DNA of 64,000 nt from Betaproteobacteria bacterium (GTDB lineage: Bacteria; Pseudomonadota; Gammaproteobacteria; Burkholderiales; SG8-41): positions 1 to 64,000 of the forward strand of contig OMIN01000026.1 of the NCBI GenBank assembly GCA_900299145.1. Reading direction: 5' to 3'. Positions 24,677 to 31,460 of the stretch are shown one piece after another. The notes under the pieces are model-generated. The model ran no database searches. It saw only the letters and a program-made list of their open reading frames with translations, and was not told the origin of the DNA. Position 1 is the stretch's first letter, and each line of letters opens with the position of its first letter. The translations under genes were made by a program, and so were the position numbers.

Positions 24677-25636
24677 TTATTTCGCGAACCCTAATTCCCG
24701 TAACAGCTTGCCGGTGACTTCACGCTCCGCCATCAGTTCTTTTTTGAATTGCGTGGAATCGGCGAAGGCGTCTGCCCAGCCGTATTGCGCCAGCGCTTTT
24801 TTCCAGGCGTCGGTTTTCATCAGTTTGCCCAGACGATCATCCCAGAACGCGATGACCTCGGGCGGCGTGCCCGGCGGCGCGAACAGGCCGCGCCAGTGCA
24901 GGATTTGCATTTCGATGCCCAGGCCGCGCCAGTGCGGCACGCCGGCGAGGTCGCCACCTTGGGGGGAGGGCGCAGACGTCGCAAGCAGCCGTGCCTTGCC
25001 GGCCTTGACGTGCTCCATGGCCTCGGACGCTGTGGTGGATATCACCTGTACGTGGCCGCCGAGCAACTGGATATTGAGATTGCCGCGAAACGCCGCGATG
25101 CGAAGTTTTTTGTAGTCCGCGCCGTGCTGCATCGCTGGCCGTACCACGTTGAAGTAATCGTTGCTCGGCATGGAGCCGACGCCGAACGCGACCGACGCAG
25201 GGTCGGCCTTGATCTGATCGAGAATGTCTTTCGCGCTGCGTTGGGGCGAATCGGTACGTACCACCCACACCAGATATTCGGTGATGAGGCGCGCGAGCGG
25301 CACAAAGTTGTCGAAATCAAGCTGCGTGGTACCGACGATTTTATTCTGGTAAATGCGATTGCTTTCAAGGTAGAGGACGTGGGGATCGCCCTTTTTTTGA
25401 TGCACGTAGGCCTTGGCGGCATCGCCCGCTGCGCCACCCATGTTGTTAATGATCATGGGTTGCGTGATGAGTTTCGCCTCGTGGATGGCGTTGTCCAGCG
25501 CGCGGGCAGCAGCATCGAGGCCGCCGCCGGCATTGCCTGCCGGCACGACTTCGATGCGGCGCGAAGGGTAAGCCGCCTGAACATGGGCAGAGGCGAGGAT
25601 CCAACTTGAGATCAGCAGGCAGAAGATGGTTTTCAT
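24677..25636 (-). CDS. Divergent Bug/TctC-family periplasmic receptor
   Basis: The 319-residue protein has a signal peptide (MKTIFCLLISSWILASAHVQA) and a weaker version of the family pattern: YPSRRIEVVPAGNAGGGLDAAAR, then MIINNMGGAAGDAAKAYVH where others have the NRxGAGGxxG motif, and APPGTPPEVIAFWDD near the end. It belongs to a more distant branch of tripartite tricarboxylate receptors than the other copies. Start ATG 25636 is chosen for the signal peptide. It ends 22 bp before the aconitase-family gene on the same strand, so the two are likely an operon. Confidence 0.82.
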   Translation of the reverse strand: MKTIFCLLISSWILASAHVQAAYPSRRIEVVPAGNAGGGLDAAARALDNAIHEAKLITQPMIINNMGGAAGDAAKAYVHQKKGDPHVLYLESNRIYQNKIVGTTQLDFDNFVPLARLITEYLVWVVRTDSPQRSAKDILDQIKADPASVAFGVGSMPSNDYFNVVRPAMQHGADYKKLRIAAFRGNLNIQLLGGHVQVISTTASEAMEHVKAGKARLLATSAPSPQGGDLAGVPHWRGLGIEMQILHWRGLFAPPGTPPEVIAFWDDRLGKLMKTDAWKKALAQYGWADAFADSTQFKKELMAEREVTGKLLRELGFAK

Positions 25637-25785
25637 GTTGGGAAATCTCAGTGTGTCTCGAAAGGCGAGGAGGACGATGATGCGCATCGCGATTTTAGCG
25701 GTGGGCGTGCCGCAAGGTAAGCCGTGCGCACGCGGCGTGGCGATTGTGCGATCATCGCGGCTCTTGTCAGTGAAGGAAAAATTCC

Positions 25786-26217
25786 ATGGGCCAACAACCG
25801 GTCGTCACCGTCGACGACATTACCCAAATTGCTTTTGATACGCGCCGCCCGGGGTGCGAGAAAGGGGTGATGCACGAAGATGGCCCCGTGCAAACGGCGG
25901 TGTTTCGCGTGGCGCCGGGTTCGGGCGTGCCGCGCCATTTGCATTCCCGGGTTTATGATCTATTTGTCGGCGTGAAGGGCTTGCTGGAGATCCGTTATGA
26001 AGGCCAGCATGGCCACGGCATTTTTCAGCTCAAGCCCGGCGCGTTTTGCGCCATGCCGCCCGGTGTGCGGCACGAAGTGTTTAATCCCAGCCTGACCGAC
26101 GAGGCGTTTTTCCTGATCGTGCATGCGCCGCACAACGGCTACGATTTCGTGCCGGTGGAGTTCAAGCACCTGCAGCCGATGCTGAATGATCCCAAATACC
26201 GCGTGCCCGCTGCCTAG
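25786..26217 (+). CDS. Cupin-domain protein
   Basis: The 143-residue protein has a single cupin barrel: PRHLHSRVYDLFVGVKGLLEI for motif 1 and LKPGAFCAMPPGVRHEVFNP for motif 2 with its His. AAGGAA lies seven bases before ATG 25786. No signal peptide is present, so it is cytoplasmic. It is divergent from the Bug/aconitase operon and starts a plus-strand run with two TauE/SafE exporters. Function unknown. Confidence 0.82.
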   Translation: MGQQPVVTVDDITQIAFDTRRPGCEKGVMHEDGPVQTAVFRVAPGSGVPRHLHSRVYDLFVGVKGLLEIRYEGQHGHGIFQLKPGAFCAMPPGVRHEVFNPSLTDEAFFLIVHAPHNGYDFVPVEFKHLQPMLNDPKYRVPAA

Positions 26218-26232
26218 CGCGCGGTCGAGCAA

Positions 26233-26979
26233 ATGATGAATTTCAGCGCGTGGGAATGGGCGCTGTTCACGGCGGCGATCCTGCTCGCGTTTTGCGTGCG
26301 TGGTGGGGCGGGATTTGGCGGCGGCGTGGTGATCGCGCCGCTGTTCGCGCTTTTCATGCCGTTGCAAACGGTGGTGCCGCTGGTGGCGGGCATGAATACG
26401 CTGACTTCCATTGCGCAGGGCGTTGCTGATTGGCGCCAGGTGGCATGGCGCGAAATCGCGCGTCTTGTGCCGTTCTCGATGATTGGCGTAGCGATGGGGA
26501 TTTATTTTCTGGCGAACATCGACGCCAGGCCGCTGTACCGTGCGTTTGGCGTGTTCATTACCGCTTATTCAATTTATGTACTTGTTTTTAAAGGAAAAAC
26601 CCCATCGATTCCGCAGCGCTGGCTGACCCCGGTGGCGGCCATCATCAGTTTTTTTGGCGGCGCCGTCGGGTCACTGTTCGGCGGCGGGGTGGGACCGGTG
26701 TTTGTTATTTATCTCAATTCAGTGGGTGTTGATAAAGACACGTTTCGCGCCACCATGAACATGCTGATGTTGACCATGGGGGGCACGCGCATCGCGGGTC
26801 TGCTGGTGGCGGGCATGGTGACGCAAGAGGTGCTGATATTGATTGCCATTGCGCTGCCGCTGGCGTACGTGGCGGGGCGCGTTGGAACACGCATCGCACA
26901 ACGTTTCGATCAGGAAGCCTTTACGCGCATGGTTGGCGCAGTGCTGCTGGCGAGCGGCGTACTGTTGATATTGAAGTAA
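26233..26979 (+). CDS. TauE/SafE-family membrane transporter
   Basis: The 248-residue protein has about eight hydrophobic segments and both family glycine-rich repeats: RGGAGFGGGVVIAPLFALFMP near residue 25 and GGAVGSLFGGGVGPVFVIYLNSVG near 145. Such proteins are thought to export sulfite, sulfoacetate or other small organosulfur or carboxylate anions. It starts 15 bases after the cupin stop. The segment IYVLVFKG around residue 117 coincides with a degenerate antisense copy of the dispersed A/T-rich motif. Substrate unproven. Confidence 0.85.
   Translation: MMNFSAWEWALFTAAILLAFCVRGGAGFGGGVVIAPLFALFMPLQTVVPLVAGMNTLTSIAQGVADWRQVAWREIARLVPFSMIGVAMGIYFLANIDARPLYRAFGVFITAYSIYVLVFKGKTPSIPQRWLTPVAAIISFFGGAVGSLFGGGVGPVFVIYLNSVGVDKDTFRATMNMLMLTMGGTRIAGLLVAGMVTQEVLILIAIALPLAYVAGRVGTRIAQRFDQEAFTRMVGAVLLASGVLLILK
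26575..26592 (-). repeat. Dispersed A/T-rich 18-mer, degenerate copy inside a gene
   Basis: Minus-strand TTTAAAAACAAGTACATA matches 14 of 18 positions. It lies antisense within the first TauE/SafE gene; the assignment is tentative. Confidence 0.35.
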
Positions 26980-27005
26980 TCCCACCGTAACGCAAATGTA
27001 GTGTC

Positions 27006-27593
27006 ATGAGTTTTCTCGATGCATTCACGCTGGTGCAACTGGCGCTCGCCGCCGGTATTGTGTTCGGCGCCTATGTCATTCGCGGCATGTCGGGTTTCGG
27101 CGCGGGGCTGGTGGCGACACCTTTGCTCGCATTCGTGTTCCCGATGGCGGTGGTGGTGCCGACCACGGCGCTGATTGTGTTCATGCTGTTTATCGTGCTC
27201 ACCATCCGTGATCATCGGCTGGTGCTGTGGGACGAATTCCGGCGCTTGCTGCTGCCCACGCTGGTGGGTGTGGCCGCCGGATTGTTGTTGTTTACCGCGC
27301 TCGATAATCGCCTCTTGCTGAAGCTCCTCGGCGGTTTTTTGATGGCGTACTCGGCGTACATGCTGATTACGCAATGGATCGGCACGCGGCAACTGACACT
27401 ATCCACACGCTGGGCGTGGCCGCTGGGTTTTCTGGGGGCGTTTATCGACGCGCTATTCGGCGGCGGCGGCGGAATGCTGGTGGTGATTTACATGCATGCG
27501 CGCGGTGTCGGCAAGACGGAATTTCGCGCGACGCTGGCGGTGCTGTGGTTTGTAGAAATGCTGGCGCGTATCGGCGGCTACGCGACGGCGTAG
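27006..27593 (+). CDS. Short TauE/SafE-family membrane protein, probably C-terminally truncated
   Basis: The 195 residues hold the first family repeat (RGMSGFGAGLVATPLLAFVFP) and the second (GAFIDALFGGGGGMLVVIYMHARG), but the chain stops at RIGGYATA. Homologues, including the neighbour at 26233, continue for about 50 residues and two helices. No continuation is visible in any frame of the following 100 bases, so this looks like a deletion-truncated paralogue rather than a simple frameshift. It follows the first TauE/SafE gene by 26 bp. Confidence 0.78.
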   Translation: MSFLDAFTLVQLALAAGIVFGAYVIRGMSGFGAGLVATPLLAFVFPMAVVVPTTALIVFMLFIVLTIRDHRLVLWDEFRRLLLPTLVGVAAGLLLFTALDNRLLLKLLGGFLMAYSAYMLITQWIGTRQLTLSTRWAWPLGFLGAFIDALFGGGGGMLVVIYMHARGVGKTEFRATLAVLWFVEMLARIGGYATA

Positions 27594-27708
27594 AAGATGT
27601 AAAAACCCATGAAAACTCTCCCTGGCTCGCCATTGTGGTGACAAGGCTATGATATCGCAACCTATGGTGAAATGTGTAAATTATTTGCAACTTTGGCGGA
27701 TGACGACT

Positions 27709-28458
27709 TCATTCCCGCCAGATGAAGGCGGCCATGCGTCCGGTGTCCCTGTCACGGCGATAGGAGAAAAAGCGACTGGGATCGCTGTAAGTGCAATCGC
27801 CCCCGCCAAACACCCGCGTGACGCCTGTGCGTGACAGGGCGCGGCGGGCAAGTGTAAACAAATCAGCCAGCCATTTGCCGGGGGCATGCGGTTTGAAGGC
27901 CGCGGCCGCAGCGGCATCGCGCGCGGTGAAAGCGTCGTAAACATCTGCACCGACTTCAAATGCGCCGGGGCCGATGCCGGGGCCGATGTAGGCCAGCAAG
28001 TCTGCCGGATCATCGCCGGCTTCGCGCATTGCCTGCACCGTATTGTCAATTACGCCGCCCGACAGGCCGCGCCAGCCCGCGTGCGCTGCCGCCACGCGTG
28101 TGCCGGCCTGGTTGGTGAACAACACCGGCAAACAATCCGCGATCATTACCGCACACACCGTGCCGCGTTGATGCGCCACGCTGGCATCGGCAGCCGTAGG
28201 CTGTTCTTGGGTGCCGGGAATGTCATCGGCGGTGACGACGCGCGTGCCGTGCATTTGCGCCAGCCAGCGTGGCGCTTGCGGCATCACGGTTTGCACAATG
28301 GCGCGGTTTTGAGTCACCGCTGCCGGGTCATCGCCGGCCTTGTAACCGAGATTGAGCGAATCGCGCGGCGCCACACTGACGCCGCCACTACGCGTGGTGA
28401 TCAGCGCCTTGACGTTGGCGGGCGCGGGCCACTCGGGTGTGATCCAGTCGTGCTTCAT
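27709..28458 (-). CDS. pgeF: Peptidoglycan editing factor PgeF (laccase-domain, YfiH family)
   Basis: The 249-residue protein has the multicopper-oxidase-like DUF152 fold: TTRSGGVSVAPRDSLNLGYKAGDDP, MHGTRVV, DCLPVLF and the conserved VAAAHAGWRGLSGGVIDNTV with the metal-binding His. PgeF removes wrongly incorporated L-serine muropeptide precursors in the cytoplasm and was formerly called polyphenol oxidase. It overlaps the end of rluD by 4 bp (28455-28458). The order bamD / rluD-pgeF is common in betaproteobacteria. Confidence 0.9.
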   Translation of the reverse strand: MKHDWITPEWPAPANVKALITTRSGGVSVAPRDSLNLGYKAGDDPAAVTQNRAIVQTVMPQAPRWLAQMHGTRVVTADDIPGTQEQPTAADASVAHQRGTVCAVMIADCLPVLFTNQAGTRVAAAHAGWRGLSGGVIDNTVQAMREAGDDPADLLAYIGPGIGPGAFEVGADVYDAFTARDAAAAAAFKPHAPGKWLADLFTLARRALSRTGVTRVFGGGDCTYSDPSRFFSYRRDRDTGRMAAFIWRE

Positions 28459-29429
28459 GCATTTTCCAGTGTTGCAATCAGTTTTTTCATATCAGCGGGC
28501 AGGGCCGCGCTCCAGCTCCGCCGTCGGCCCGTGGCCGGGTGGGTGAGGGCGAGTTTTTGCGCGTGCAGTGCCTGCCGTGCGAAGGAGGGCAATTTTTTGT
28601 GCGCGCCATACACCGGGTCGCCCACCAGCGGATGACCGATTGACATGAGATGAACGCGGATTTGATGCGTGCGGCCGGTTTCAAGTTCACATCGAACGAG
28701 CGTGGCGTGCAGATAATGTTCCTGCGCTTCGTAGTGGGTGATCGCAGATTTGCCGCCGGGCACCACGGCCATGCGCGTGCGTTGGGTTTTGTGGCGGCCG
28801 ATGGGGGCATCCACCGTACCGGCGCTTTGCAAGAAGCCATGTACCACGGCCAGGTACTCGCGGGTGACGCTGTGTTCCTGCAACTGGCGCACCAGCGCGG
28901 TCTGCGCCGCCAGTGTTTTTGCGACGACCAACAGGCCGCTGGTGTCCTTATCGAGCCGGTGCACGATGCCGGCGCGCGGAATTTGCGCAAGTTGCGGCGC
29001 GTGTTGCAGCAGCGCGTTGAGCAGCGTGCCCTCCCAATTGCCGCTGCCCGGATGCACCACCAGCCCGGCGGGCTTGTTGATGACGATTATGTGTGCGTCT
29101 TCGAACACCACGTTTATGGGGATGTTTTCTGCGCGAAATGCGGTGGTTTGCGGATCGGCGGCGGCCTCAAGCCGCACCTTTTCGCCACCCCAAACCTTGT
29201 CTTTAGGCGCTGGCGAAGCCCCATCAAGCGTGACGCGCCCAGCCTTGAGCCACGCAGTGAGGCGGCTACGCGAGTGTTCGGGAAACATTTGCGCCAGCGC
29301 CTGGTCTACCCGTTGTCCGGCGCAATGTGCCGGCACCTGTGCATGTACGGGCACCGGCAGGGCGGCAGCGTCCGCCGCCGGTGGCGTGTTTACGTTATAA
29401 TTTTCGGCGACTTTTCTGGTGGTGCCCAT
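28455..29429 (-). CDS. rluD: 23S rRNA pseudouridine synthase RluD
   Basis: The 324-residue protein has an N-terminal S4 RNA-binding domain (RVDQALAQMFPEHSRSRLTAWLKAG) and the RluA-family catalytic domain with HRLDKDTSGLLVVAK, which contains the active Asp, and GRTHQIRVHL. It modifies uridines of helix 69 in 23S rRNA. The ATG at 29429 directly abuts the divergent bamD start (CATATG). Since E. coli RluD begins close to the S4 domain, the first 25-30 residues here may not be translated and a later start is possible. It is followed by pgeF. Confidence 0.92.
   Translation of the reverse strand: MGTTRKVAENYNVNTPPAADAAALPVPVHAQVPAHCAGQRVDQALAQMFPEHSRSRLTAWLKAGRVTLDGASPAPKDKVWGGEKVRLEAAADPQTTAFRAENIPINVVFEDAHIIVINKPAGLVVHPGSGNWEGTLLNALLQHAPQLAQIPRAGIVHRLDKDTSGLLVVAKTLAAQTALVRQLQEHSVTREYLAVVHGFLQSAGTVDAPIGRHKTQRTRMAVVPGGKSAITHYEAQEHYLHATLVRCELETGRTHQIRVHLMSIGHPLVGDPVYGAHKKLPSFARQALHAQKLALTHPATGRRRSWSAALPADMKKLIATLENA
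29396..29401 (+). promoter_or_regulatory. Candidate -10 box for bamD
   Basis: TATAAT lies 28 bases upstream of the bamD ATG, inside the 5' end of the divergent rluD reading frame. No good -35 is seen at the usual distance, so this is a weak prediction. Confidence 0.3.
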
Positions 29430-30245
29430 ATGATTCTGCGTTTGCTGCGGCGTATTTTAACGGTATTCGTTGCGCTCTCCGTTGGCTGGTTGATGGCGGC
29501 CTGCGGCATGCTCGACGACAAAAATGATGAAACCAAGGGCTGGAGCGCGCAAAAACTTTACGCCGAAGCACGCTCAAACCTGGATTCACGAAACTACGAA
29601 AAGGCCATCAGCTACTACCAGAAGCTCGAAGGCCGGTATCCCTATGGCCGTTTCGCGCAACAGGCACAGATGGAACTCGCCTACGCGTATTACAAGGACA
29701 AAGACCCCCCAGGCGCTATTACCGCCGCCGAGCGTTTTATCAAGAATCACCCAAATCACCCCAACGTCGATTATCTGTATTACCTGAAGGGGGTTGCCAA
29801 CTTCAACGACGATCTGGGCATCATGGGTTTTGTCAGCGGGCAGGATATGAGCGAGCGCGATCCCAAGGCTGCGCGCGACGCTTTCGATGCCTTCAAGGAG
29901 CTTGTGGTTAAGTTTCCCGATAGCAAATACACGCCCGATGCCGTCGAACGCATGAAGTATCTTGTCAATGCGCTGGCAGCAAGCGAGATCCATGTTGCCC
30001 GCTACTACCTGACGCGCGGCGCATATGTGGCGGCGGCCAACCGCGCGCAATATGCTTTGAAAACTTATCCCACAGCGCCTGCCAACGAAGAAGGGTTGCT
30101 GCTGCTGGTCAAAGCTTATGACGCTTTGGGCATGAAGGATCTTCGTGCCGATGCGGAGCGCGTGATGCTGAAGAATTTTCCAGACAGCAAGTATTTGCGT
30201 GGTGGTGGCGGTCGTGAAAAGTCCTGGTGGCAGATTTGGAATTAA
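29430..30245 (+). CDS. bamD: Outer-membrane assembly lipoprotein BamD
   Basis: The 271-residue protein has a lipoprotein signal (MILRLLRRILTVFVALSVGWLMAACG, lipobox LMAAC) and tetratricopeptide-type helices: YAEARSNLDSRNYEKAISYYQ, PYGRFAQQAQMELAYAYYKD, and HPNVDYLYYLKGVANFN, the BamD signature. It is an essential part of the BAM complex that inserts beta-barrel proteins into the outer membrane, acting from the periplasmic side. Start ATG 29430 immediately follows the complement of the rluD start codon. A dispersed-motif copy lies 6 bases after its stop. Confidence 0.95.
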   Translation: MILRLLRRILTVFVALSVGWLMAACGMLDDKNDETKGWSAQKLYAEARSNLDSRNYEKAISYYQKLEGRYPYGRFAQQAQMELAYAYYKDKDPPGAITAAERFIKNHPNHPNVDYLYYLKGVANFNDDLGIMGFVSGQDMSERDPKAARDAFDAFKELVVKFPDSKYTPDAVERMKYLVNALAASEIHVARYYLTRGAYVAAANRAQYALKTYPTAPANEEGLLLLVKAYDALGMKDLRADAERVMLKNFPDSKYLRGGGGREKSWWQIWN

Positions 30246-30251
30246 AATGTC

Positions 30252-30269
30252 AATAAAAACAATAAGTTA
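30252..30269 (+). repeat. Dispersed A/T-rich 18-mer after bamD
   Basis: AATAAAAACAATAAGTTA matches 16 of 18 positions and starts six bases downstream of the bamD stop codon. Confidence 0.7.
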
Positions 30270-30405
30270 TATGGGTATCTGACGAGCATCGCTGGCGTGG
30301 CGCCGCAGTTTGCCGTTCGTCGGAAAGTTGCTATATAAAGCCTCGAATTAGTCCAAACGGGCTATTGTGTCTTGAGAATGGCTTGCCTAAACTAAAGCCG
30401 GATTA

Positions 30406-30429
30406 CGTTAAAACAGGTAGCTGTTTAAC
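30406..30429 (+). repeat. Imperfect palindrome overlapping a degenerate A/T-rich motif
   Basis: CGTTAAAACAG and CTGTTTAACG form a 10-bp inverted repeat around GTAG with one extra A. The left part resembles the dispersed 18-mer (13 of 18). It lies about 50 bases upstream of the PEP-CTERM gene, where a regulator site or hairpin is plausible. Confidence 0.4.
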
Positions 30430-30476
30430 GTGAAGGATTATATAAAGGCTTGTGTTTATTCTCAAGGAGGCCATTC

Positions 30477-31166
30477 ATGGCATTTACCCGTACACTGGTT
30501 GCCGCCGCCGTTGTTGCAGCCTGCACCGCACCTGCCGCATCGGCAGCCACCATTTCTTGGGCCGACTGGACTAACGCCAGTGCCGGTATCGTGGGTGGCA
30601 CGCTTTCGGTCGGCATGACCTCGGTGGGTGTGACTTATACCGGCCCGTATTCATTCGCTCAAACCAGCGGCGGTACCAACTATTGGATACCGAATTCGCC
30701 ATATCTCAGCGGCACGGTGTCTAACGGGCCGGGCGATTCGGGCAATAGCGACATTATCGGATTAAGTGCTGCAGGAACCCATACCATCTCGTTTTCGTCC
30801 ACGGTACACAACCCGCTGATTGCGCTGGTCAGCTTTAACGGGGCCAACATTACGTTTGCGCCCGGCAGCAATCTGAACTATTTGAGTTCCGGCTGCGGAT
30901 ATTGGGGGTGTGGCAGCTTTGGCAGCCCGACCAGCACTTCGTTCACTGGAAACGGCGAGTTGCACGGTGTTGTTCAACTGCAAGGTGATTTTGACTCCAT
31001 CAGTTTTTCCAATACATTTCCCGAGAACTGGCACGGCATAACCGTGGGTGTGGAAGGTTTGGCCGTCACGGCTGTACCTGAACCTGAAACCTACGCCATG
31101 ATGCTGGCCGGCTTGGGCCTGCTGGGTTTTGCCGCGCGTCGCCGAAAAAAGGCTGGGGCAGCCTGA
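30477..31166 (+). CDS. PEP-CTERM sorting-domain surface protein
   Basis: The 229-residue protein has a signal peptide (MAFTRTLVAAAVVAACTAPAASAA) and a body rich in Gly, Ser, Thr and Asn (for example YTGPYSFAQTSGGTNYW). The C-terminal sorting signal is VPEPETYAMMLAGLGLLGFAARRRKK: a PEP motif, one hydrophobic helix and a basic tail. Such proteins are processed by exosortase and linked to exopolysaccharide export. One CGYWGCG segment could form a disulfide. AAGGAGG precedes ATG 30477. No exosortase gene is in the window. A terminator hairpin follows at 31196. Confidence 0.92.
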   Translation: MAFTRTLVAAAVVAACTAPAASAATISWADWTNASAGIVGGTLSVGMTSVGVTYTGPYSFAQTSGGTNYWIPNSPYLSGTVSNGPGDSGNSDIIGLSAAGTHTISFSSTVHNPLIALVSFNGANITFAPGSNLNYLSSGCGYWGCGSFGSPTSTSFTGNGELHGVVQLQGDFDSISFSNTFPENWHGITVGVEGLAVTAVPEPETYAMMLAGLGLLGFAARRRKKAGAA

Positions 31167-31195
31167 TTTTCCGCCGAGTTTTTTTGAGGTCAAAG

Positions 31196-31224
31196 CAAAC
31201 CCCGCCCCGGCGGGGTTTGTGTTT
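31196..31224 (+). terminator. Rho-independent terminator after the PEP-CTERM gene
   Basis: CAAACCCCG (31196-31204) pairs with CGGGGTTTG (31211-31219) around CCCCGG, followed by TGTTTT. It may also serve the convergent copZ-like gene. Confidence 0.75.
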
Positions 31225-31241
31225 TGCGGAGCAACCGAGCC

Positions 31242-31448
31242 TTACGCCGCGTCGTAACCGGCGTCTTCGACGGCTGTTTTCAGTTTGTCTTTGCTGGTCA
31301 GCGCGCCGTCAAACTGCACGCGCGCCTGCGGCGGCGTCAGTGTCACTTGCGCATCAGCAACGCCCGGCGCGGCCTTTAAGACGCGGGTCACGCTGGCGAC
31401 GCAGCCCATGCAGGTCATGCCGCCGATTTTCAGGGTGGTGGTTTCCAT
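31242..31448 (-). CDS. Heavy-metal-associated domain protein (CopZ-like copper chaperone)
   Basis: The 68-residue protein is a single HMA domain with the metal-binding motif GGMTCMGC near residue 10 and the usual beta-alpha-beta spacing ending VEDAGYDAA. It would carry Cu(I) in the cytoplasm to the P-type ATPase encoded just upstream. AAGGAA lies seven bases before ATG 31448. It is 12 bp downstream of copA on the same strand, so they form an operon. The only doubtful point is whether the metal is copper rather than another soft metal. Confidence 0.92.
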   Translation of the reverse strand: METTTLKIGGMTCMGCVASVTRVLKAAPGVADAQVTLTPPQARVQFDGALTSKDKLKTAVEDAGYDAA

Positions 31449-31460
31449 GTTTAGTTTCCT

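Noticed and set aside
28650-29429. Long N-terminal extension of bamD
   Set aside because: The extension is antisense to rluD; the lipoprotein signal begins at ATG 29430.
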